The notes under the pieces are model-generated. The model saw only the letters and a program-made list of their open reading frames with translations, did no database searches and had not been told where the DNA came from. Below are positions 58,647 to 64,000 of a stretch of DNA of 64,000 nucleotides, one piece after another. Made by a program: the position numbers and the translations under genes. Positions within the stretch are counted from its first letter, which is position 1, and each line of letters begins with the position of its first letter. The DNA is from CAVVEQ01 sp963806635 (GTDB lineage Bacteria > Chloroflexota > Anaerolineae > Anaerolineales > Anaerolineaceae). The stretch spans positions 86,460 to 150,459 of the forward strand of contig CAWDZA010000002.1 of assembly GCA_963806635.1 (NCBI GenBank), in the 5' to 3' direction.

Positions 58647-59393
58647 TTATTTCCCGCTGCTGAAAGCGTAGTGGATCACCTTCTGATTGCAGGAATCGAT
58701 GCAGGTTCCGCACAGAATGCAGTCGCTGTTTTCCATTTTATTGAGCTTCACCATGCCGTTCACATCCAGGCTCATCGGGCAGCCGCGCGTGCAGGTCTGG
58801 CAATCGGTGCAGGCGTCCGGGCTGGCTTTCAGGCGCAGGGATGGCCAGGCGAACAGGTTTCGCAGCTTGCGCCCCAGGATCATGAAGGGGGACATCCAGC
58901 AGATGGTGTGGCAGCCGGCTCGCTTGCCGACCAAAAACGCCAACCCGAAAAACATGCCCAGGACCAGGTAGTACATGAAGTATTTTTCCGGGATATCCAC
59001 GGCGATGCCGTTCTCTGTCAGCAGCAGCAGGTTGACGCTCTTGTAGCCTCCAGCCGTGATCGCCATCCAGATGACCATAGCGATCCAAATGGACCAGACC
59101 ACCCACTTGATCCAGCCAATTCGACGAACGTTCACCGGCTTGCGGTTGATCGGTTCAGCGATATCCCCCATCGCCGAACCCGGGCAGAGCCAGCCACACC
59201 AGAGACGGCCCAGGAAAAGGGAGGATATAAACATCAGGGCAAACATCACCAGGGAGGCGCTGACTATCCCGTTCATGGAACCGTAGAGGCTGACATACGG
59301 GGAGAGGTAATTCATGGTGATGGGGAAGGAGAGAAATACCAGCAAGACAAGCAGCCTGCGGATGCGCTGACGCGCGGGAAGTTGTTTGATCAT
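58647..59393 (-). CDS. Membrane polyferredoxin-like protein (NapH/CcoG type)
   Basis: A 248-residue protein with about five helices. Cytoplasmic loops carry CGWLCPGSAMG (WCGWLCP motif) and GCHTICWMSPFMILG, and two 4Fe-4S clusters follow at the C-terminus (CTDCQTCTRGCPMSLDV and CILCGTCIDSCNQ). Such proteins pass electrons to respiratory or metal-reducing partners; no partner is adjacent. The ATG at 59393 has AAGGGA upstream. It lies 11 bases after the PadR gene, so PadR may control it. Confidence 0.88.
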   Translation of the reverse strand: MIKQLPARQRIRRLLVLLVFLSFPITMNYLSPYVSLYGSMNGIVSASLVMFALMFISSLFLGRLWCGWLCPGSAMGDIAEPINRKPVNVRRIGWIKWVVWSIWIAMVIWMAITAGGYKSVNLLLLTENGIAVDIPEKYFMYYLVLGMFFGLAFLVGKRAGCHTICWMSPFMILGRKLRNLFAWPSLRLKASPDACTDCQTCTRGCPMSLDVNGMVKLNKMENSDCILCGTCIDSCNQKVIHYAFSSGK

Positions 59394-59404
59394 GGTTGTC
59401 CCTT

Positions 59405-59968
59405 CTATTGTTGTAGTGGCGGAAGCGCGCCGGCTTTCAGCCTGCTGATTACAGATTCCATCCACGCCAGGCTGGACCGCATCATCTCCTGACCGCTTTC
59501 GACGGTCAGCCCCCAGAAAAATGCGTCGCGGGGGGTTCCCAGGTGTTTCGAGAATTCCTCGACCACCGGGGGGAAGGAATCATACATAGCCACCGCCTGG
59601 CGAAGATAGGCGGCGCCATCCTCGAAGAGCTTTAGGACGGCTTCATCGGGCAGGTTGGCGGCAAAAAACACCTGGATCATCTGCGGGCTGCGGGCGGGCT
59701 CGACCTCCAGGGTGGAGCCCAGCCAGCGGAGCAGTTCCTGCTTGCCGGCGGGGGTGATGTGGTAGACCTTTCGATCGGGGCGGTCGGCCTGGTCCACCAC
59801 CTCCACGCTGGTTTTGCCTTCCTCCTGCAGGCGGCTGAGGGTGCGGTAGATTTGGCTTTGATCGGCCGGCCAGAAATGACGCACGGATGCATCGAAGGTC
59901 TTTTTCAGGTCGTAGCCACTGAGGGGCTTGTAGTTCAGGAAACCGAGGATCGCGTGTTCGAGTGACAT
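59405..59968 (-). CDS. PadR family transcriptional regulator
   Basis: A 187-residue regulator. It has the PadR winged helix (LEHAILGFLNYKPLSGYDLKKTF, QIYRTLSRLQEEGKTS, RKVYHITPAGKQELLRWL) and a longer C-terminal helical part (PadR subfamily with VirR-like C-terminal domain) for dimerisation. It represses genes until a small ligand binds. Upstream is an unusually AT-rich palindromic region that is probably its own operator, so autoregulation of PadR and the polyferredoxin gene is likely. Confidence 0.9.
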   Translation of the reverse strand: MSLEHAILGFLNYKPLSGYDLKKTFDASVRHFWPADQSQIYRTLSRLQEEGKTSVEVVDQADRPDRKVYHITPAGKQELLRWLGSTLEVEPARSPQMIQVFFAANLPDEAVLKLFEDGAAYLRQAVAMYDSFPPVVEEFSKHLGTPRDAFFWGLTVESGQEMMRSSLAWMESVISRLKAGALPPLQQ

Positions 59969-59979
59969 ATTATCGGACT

Positions 59980-60024
59980 CCTATAATATAGGATAATGCA
60001 TATATTATACAAGACATATAATAT
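59980..60024. promoter_or_regulatory. Palindromic operators at the padR promoter
   Basis: Two perfect dyads: CCTATAATATAGG (59980-59992), and ATATTATA-N7-TATAATAT (60002-60009 with 60017-60024). Both contain TATAAT-like -10 elements and lie between divergent padR and the HMG-CoA reductase gene, so one regulator might control both directions. Confidence 0.6.
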
Positions 60025-60075
60025 TTGTCAAGAGGTTGAGAGTTTTTGCAAGGGCGGGCATTTTAGGATTAGCCC

Positions 60076-61254
60076 ATGAGCGATTCACCCAGGTTCTATG
60101 AAAAAACCATACCCGAGCGGCTGGAAGTAATTGCCGCGCGTGCGGGGTTGACTTCGAAGGATTTGAAAGCTCTATCCGGCGAGGCTGGTCTGAGCGCCAA
60201 TGAGGCGGACCACATGGTGGAAAACGCCATCGGAGTTTTCTCTCTTCCCCTGGGCGTGGCGCAGAATTTTGTCATCAATGGGCGGGAGGTGCTCATCCCC
60301 ATGGCCATCGAGGAACCCTCGGTGATCGCCGGGGCTTCCTTCATGGCCAGGCTGGCGCAGTCCGGCGGCGGTTTCAAAGCGGAGGCTGATCCCCCGTTGA
60401 TGATCGGCCAGATGCAGATCCTGGATTGCCCCGACCGGCAAAAAGCCCGCGAAGCCATCCTCGCGCGCCGGGAGGACATCCTGGCAACGGCAGCCGCGGT
60501 GGATCCCGTCCTGGTTTCGCTGGGCGGCGGTCCGCGCGGGATCGAGGTACGCGAAATCGCGGATTCCCCCATTGGCCCCTTCCTGGTTTTACATTTAATT
60601 GTCGACGTTCTGGATGCAATGGGCGCCAACGCGGTCAACACTTCTTTGGAAAGGCTGACCCCCCTCATTGAGGAGATCACCCGCGGCCGGGTTCTCCTCC
60701 GCATCCTTTCCAACCTTGCGGACCGGCGCCTGGCGCGGGCGTCCGTTCAAATCCCAACGCAGGCACTGGCTTTTGATAGGTTCACTGGCGAGCAGGTGCG
60801 GGATGGGGTCATCGCCGCCTGGGCGTTCGCGGTCGCCGACCCCTACCGGGCCGCAACGCACAACAAGGGCATCATGAACGGCATCGACGCGGTGGTCATC
60901 GCCACCGGCAACGACTGGCGCGCGGTGGAAGCTGGCGCGCACGCCTACGCTGCCCGCTCAGGGCGCTACACCAGCCTTTCCACCTGGGGCAGGAATGAAG
61001 CTGGCGACCTGACCGGACAGCTTGAGATGCCCATGGCGGTGGGGATCGTGGGCGGGGCGACCAAGGTCCACCCCGGCGCGCAGGCTGCCCTGAAAATGAT
61101 GCAGGTAGGATCCGCGCGGGAACTTGCCGGGATCATTGTCTCGGTGGGCCTGGCGCAAAACCTGGCTGCCCTGCGGGCGCTGGCCACCGAAGGTATCCAA
61201 CGCGGGCACATGGGGCTGCACGCCCGCAAAGAAATCACAAGGGACGGCAAATGA
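60076..61254 (+). CDS. Hydroxymethylglutaryl-CoA reductase (class II type)
   Basis: A 392-residue enzyme that interconverts HMG-CoA and mevalonate. It has ENAIGVFSLPLGVAQNF (catalytic Glu), MGANAVNTSLERL, THNKGIMNGIDAVVIATGNDWRAVEAG (catalytic Lys and Asp), LEMPMAVGIVGGATKVHPGAQ, and GHMGLHARKE (catalytic His) at the end. This is the class II/degradative-type form of HMGR, also used in bacterial mevalonate pathways. The stop overlaps the ATG of HMG-CoA synthase (ATGA). Four genes in a row suggest a mevalonate operon. The name mvaA is not assigned because direction of use is unclear. Confidence 0.92.
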   Translation: MSDSPRFYEKTIPERLEVIAARAGLTSKDLKALSGEAGLSANEADHMVENAIGVFSLPLGVAQNFVINGREVLIPMAIEEPSVIAGASFMARLAQSGGGFKAEADPPLMIGQMQILDCPDRQKAREAILARREDILATAAAVDPVLVSLGGGPRGIEVREIADSPIGPFLVLHLIVDVLDAMGANAVNTSLERLTPLIEEITRGRVLLRILSNLADRRLARASVQIPTQALAFDRFTGEQVRDGVIAAWAFAVADPYRAATHNKGIMNGIDAVVIATGNDWRAVEAGAHAYAARSGRYTSLSTWGRNEAGDLTGQLEMPMAVGIVGGATKVHPGAQAALKMMQVGSARELAGIIVSVGLAQNLAALRALATEGIQRGHMGLHARKEITRDGK

Positions 61255-62353
61255 ACGAATCAACCAATCCAACCAACAAACGTGCATCACTACTTCTCCT
61301 CAAACCCGACCGACCGGTGGGCATTGTTGGCTACGGCGCGTATGTGCCGCGCTACCGGCTGCCCGCCACCGAGGTGACCCGCATCTGGACCGGCGAGGCA
61401 GGCGGCGGGCCGGTGAAGGAAAAATCGGTGCCCGGGCTGGATGAAGATGTGATCACCATGTCCATTGAAGCCGCCCGCAACGCGCTTGGCACGGGCGGGG
61501 ATCGACCCCGGCGAGTTGCGCGCGGTGTGGGTCGGTTCGGAATCGCACCCCTATTCGGTCAAACCCAGCGGCACGGTTGTGGCCGAAGCCATCGGCGCCA
61601 CCCCGCACATCCAGGCTGCGGATACGGAATTTGCCTGCAAGGCCGGGACGGAAGCGGTGGTGATGGCGATGGGTCTGGTTGGTTCGGGCATGGGTAAATA
61701 CGCGCTGGCCATAGGCATGGATACCGCCCAGGGAAAGCCGGGCGACGCGCTGGAATACACTGCTGCTGCTGGCGGGGCGGCATTTATCATTGGTCCTGCC
61801 GAAGAATCGCTGGCGCTGATCCAATCCGCCTATTCCTACGTAAGCGATACCCCCGATTTCTGGCGGCGGGCGGACGTGAAATATCCCGAACACGGGCAGC
61901 GCTTCACCGGCGAGCCGGCCTATTTCAAGCACATCACCGAATCTGCCTCCACCCTGATGGCAGAAAACGGCACCAAGCCGGGCGATTACCGCTACGCGGT
62001 CTTTCACCAGCCAAATGCCAAGTTCCCCCAGAAGGTGGGGCGGGACCTGGGCTTCAGCGATGAGCAGCTCAAGCCGGGGTTGCTTGCGGGGGTGATCGGC
62101 AACACCTACGCGGGCGCCTGCCTGATCGGGCTTGAGCGCGATCCTGGATATCGCCGAACCCGGTGACCGCATCCTGGCGGCTTCCTATGGTTCAGGCGCG
62201 GGCTCGGATTGCTTCGATATCCTGGTAACAGAACGCATCAAGGAGCGGCAAAATAAAGCGCCCTCCACGCAGGATTACATCACCCGGCGAACCGAGATCG
62301 ACTACGGCACCTACGCGCGCTACCGCGGCATCCTGGATATGGGGAACGGCTGA
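61251..62353 (+). CDS. Hydroxymethylglutaryl-CoA synthase (frameshifts)
   Basis: About 367 residues. It has VGIVGYGAYVPRYRLP near the start, RAVWVGSESHPYSVKPSGTVVAE, the catalytic Cys in DTEFACKAGTEAV, FHQPNAKFPQKVG (catalytic His), and IGNTYAGACLIGL. This is the archaeal/bacterial-type form that works with a thiolase and a DUF35 protein. Two single-base shifts (near 61490 and 62140) split it. It condenses acetyl-CoA with acetoacetyl-CoA to HMG-CoA. It lies between HMGR and the thiolase-like gene with overlaps of a few bases. Confidence 0.88.
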
Positions 62354-62354
62354 A

Positions 62355-63513
62355 ATGAGCGATGTGGTCATTGCCGGCATCGGCATGGTTCCCCCGGGCG
62401 AGCACTGGGAGCTCTCGGTGCGTTCGCTGGCCGCCAGGGCTATCCTGGCAGCGCGGAAGGAAGCCCCAAAACTTCAACCCGAAGCGATGTATATCGGCAA
62501 TTTCCTGGGCTCCAGCCTCTCGCGCCAGGCGAACCTGGGCGCGCTGCTCACCGATAACGTAGGCCTGGGCGGGATCGAGGGCATCACCGTGGAGGCTGCA
62601 GAGGCTTCCGCAGCGGGTGCCTTCCGGCTGGCATACCTGGCGATCCGGTCTGGCTTCGTGAAGACCGCCCTGGTGGTGGGTGTGGAAAAATTCACCGACG
62701 TGGTGGGAAACCGGGCGGAATCGGCGGTCGCGGAGGCTCTGGATTACGACTACGAGAATATCAGCGGGCTGACATCCACCGGCGCGGCAGCGCTGCTGAT
62801 GCAGCGTTATTTGCATGAATACGGGGTTCCGCGCGAATCCTTTGGCGCATTTGCCTGCCTGGCGCAGGGAAACGCCGTGGCGAACCCGAATGCCTATTTC
62901 CGCAAGCCTTTGAAGATGGAAGCCTATCGCGACGCACCCATCGTGTGCGACCCGTTGAACCTTTACGATGCCGCTCCGATGCTTGATGGAGCCGCGGCGC
63001 TGATCCTTACCCGCGCGGACGCGCTGGAAGGCAGGCTCGATCATCCGCTGGTGAGGGTGAGCGGCTCAGCGGTGGCGGTGGATGCGCTTTCGCTCCACGA
63101 CCGCCCTGACCCGCTGGCATTCCATGCCGCTTCTGATTGCCTGCACCAGGCCTGCCGCCAGGCGCACATCCAGCCCGGAGGATGCCGATCTCTTTGAATT
63201 GACCGACTCCACCACGATCTACGCGGCGCTCACCCTGGAGGCGACCGGGCTGGCCCCACGCGGGGAAAGCTGCCGGATGGCTGAAGCGGGGGAGTTCGCC
63301 CGGGAAGGGCGCATGCCCATCTCCACCCTGGGCGGGATGAAGGGCAGGGGCAATCCCCTGGGTGCGGGGGGCGCCTACCAACTGGCGGAAGCGGTGCTGC
63401 AGCTGCGCGGTGAAGCCGGGGCGGGGCAGGTGCGGGGCGCGCGCCGAGCGCTGGTGCAATCCCTGGGCGGACCGGCTGGCACGGCGGTCACCCATGTGCT
63501 GGAACGAGCATGA
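62355..63513 (+). CDS. Thiolase-fold protein lacking catalytic residues (one frameshift)
   Basis: About 386 residues with the two-lobed thiolase fold (VIAGIGMVPPGEH, EAMYIGNFLGSSLSRQANLG, ENISGLTSTGAAALLMQRYL, STLGGMKGRGNPLGAGGAYQ). A shift near 63178 divides it. The catalytic Cys of archaeal thiolases (VEAACASG) is Glu here (VEAAEASAAG, codon at 62601-62603); the HDxF His is Thr (ELTDSTTI, 63202-63204); and the GHP His is Asn (RGNPLG, 63352-63354). So ordinary acetoacetyl-CoA thiolase chemistry is unlikely. It sits between HMG-CoA synthase and DUF35, where an archaeal complex has an active thiolase. A structural or regulatory subunit is possible. Confidence 0.8.
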
Positions 63514-63600
63514 TCCTTGCATAAAGATTGATAGTTTCTGATAGTCTTCCGCATCTACACTATCGTGGCAACCTTTAGAAGTTGAATCGAGGAACAAAAA

Positions 63601-64000
63601 ATGGAAATACCACGCCATTGGCGATTGAAAAAACAACGTTATGCCCTGGTGGGCGAGATCTGCCCGCACTGCCAGGGGAAGATCTTCCCCCCGCGGGATG
63701 TCTGCCCGCACTGCGGCGGCGAAGCCCGCGAGCCCTATGCCTTCAGCGGGCACGGCAAGGTCTATTCCTACACCGTGGTCGCCGACCCGCCCGCCGGTTT
63801 TGAGCGCAACGCCCCCTACGCGGTGGCGCTGGTGCAATTGGATGAAGGACCGATGGTGACCGCGCAGCTCACCGACCTGGGCGAACAGAAGGTGGAGATC
63901 GGCATGCCGGTGGAGATGGTCACCCGCCGCATCCGCTCGGATGGGGATGAGCGCGGGATGCTGGTGTATGGGTACAAGTTCAGACCGGTGATGCAGGGGT
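63601..64000 (+). CDS. DUF35 OB-fold / zinc-ribbon protein (partial, right edge)
   Basis: At least 133 residues, open to the window edge. It has an N-terminal zinc ribbon (CPHCQGKIFPPRDVCPHCGG) and an OB-fold segment (GKVYSYTVVADPPAGFERNAPYAVALVQLDEG), the DUF35 pattern. In archaea this protein is the scaffold holding acetoacetyl-CoA thiolase to HMG-CoA synthase. It follows the thiolase-like gene here, consistent with such a complex. Confidence 0.9.
   Translation, partial: MEIPRHWRLKKQRYALVGEICPHCQGKIFPPRDVCPHCGGEAREPYAFSGHGKVYSYTVVADPPAGFERNAPYAVALVQLDEGPMVTAQLTDLGEQKVEIGMPVEMVTRRIRSDGDERGMLVYGYKFRPVMQG

Overview
The window looks like part of a bacterial chromosome of moderately high GC content, probably a Chloroflexota (Anaerolineae-like) genome. 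This placement is inference. It rests on the gene mix: a bacterial mevalonate-pathway cluster with archaeal-type HMG-CoA synthase, DUF35 and thiolase-like genes; many multi-pass polyprenyl-sugar type glycosyltransferases; a very large DUF11/Thr-Pro-rich exported protein with its own sortase domain; an HrcA/CIRCE heat-shock operon; and a T-box upstream of pheST. I saw no rRNA, tRNA, CRISPR array, prophage or insertion sequence. Many genes outside two clean blocks (about 14.5-26.3 kb and 42.2-46.8 kb) are split by single-base indels, several of them in short homopolymers. I read these as consensus errors in a draft or metagenome assembly, not as decay, and annotate the affected loci as whole genes.

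Layout. 1-9.9 kb: envelope glycan region with three large membrane glycosyltransferase-like proteins on the minus strand, a GT87-like protein, a methyltransferase-GT2 fusion and a PlsC-like acyltransferase. 10-14 kb: a J-domain/DsbA-like/cyclophilin membrane fusion whose active-site cysteine codon is an in-frame TGA (probable selenoprotein), thymidylate kinase, and an AAA-R3H protein. 14.5-21.3 kb: a fasciclin lipoprotein, a UbiA prenyltransferase, DegV, an HD-GYP protein, an aldo/keto reductase and lysine 2,3-aminomutase. 21.4-27.3 kb: promoter-CIRCE-hrcA-grpE-dnaK-dnaJ-prmA. 27.4-34.9 kb: a DUF333 lipoprotein, an ABC-F protein, a two-gene ABC transporter, a second UbiA protein and a small CopD-like membrane protein. 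34.9-42.1 kb (minus strand): rpsB with a repeat-rich C-terminal extension, tsf, pyrH, an isoprenylcysteine-methyltransferase-like gene, then a T-box-controlled pheS-pheT. 42.2-49.2 kb: a GT-C-like protein and a set of small genes (ABM, PAS, NYN-LOTUS, DUF952, nitroreductase, Vps62-like). 49.3-55.7 kb: the giant DUF11/Thr-Pro stalk/LPATG/sortase protein. 56.1-58.6 kb: aspartokinase and aspartate-semialdehyde dehydrogenase. 58.6-60 kb: a polyferredoxin-like membrane protein and a PadR regulator with palindromic operators. 60-64 kb: HMG-CoA reductase, HMG-CoA synthase, a thiolase homologue lacking its catalytic residues, and a DUF35 protein that runs off the right edge.

The most notable signals are: (1) a probable selenocysteine (UPYC) in a novel-looking J-domain/thiol-oxidoreductase/prolyl-isomerase fusion, with a well-placed SECIS-like hairpin; (2) an exported giant protein carrying an LPATG sorting-type motif directly in front of its own C-terminal sortase domain; and (3) a thiolase homologue in the mevalonate cluster whose Cys, His and His catalytic positions are all replaced.
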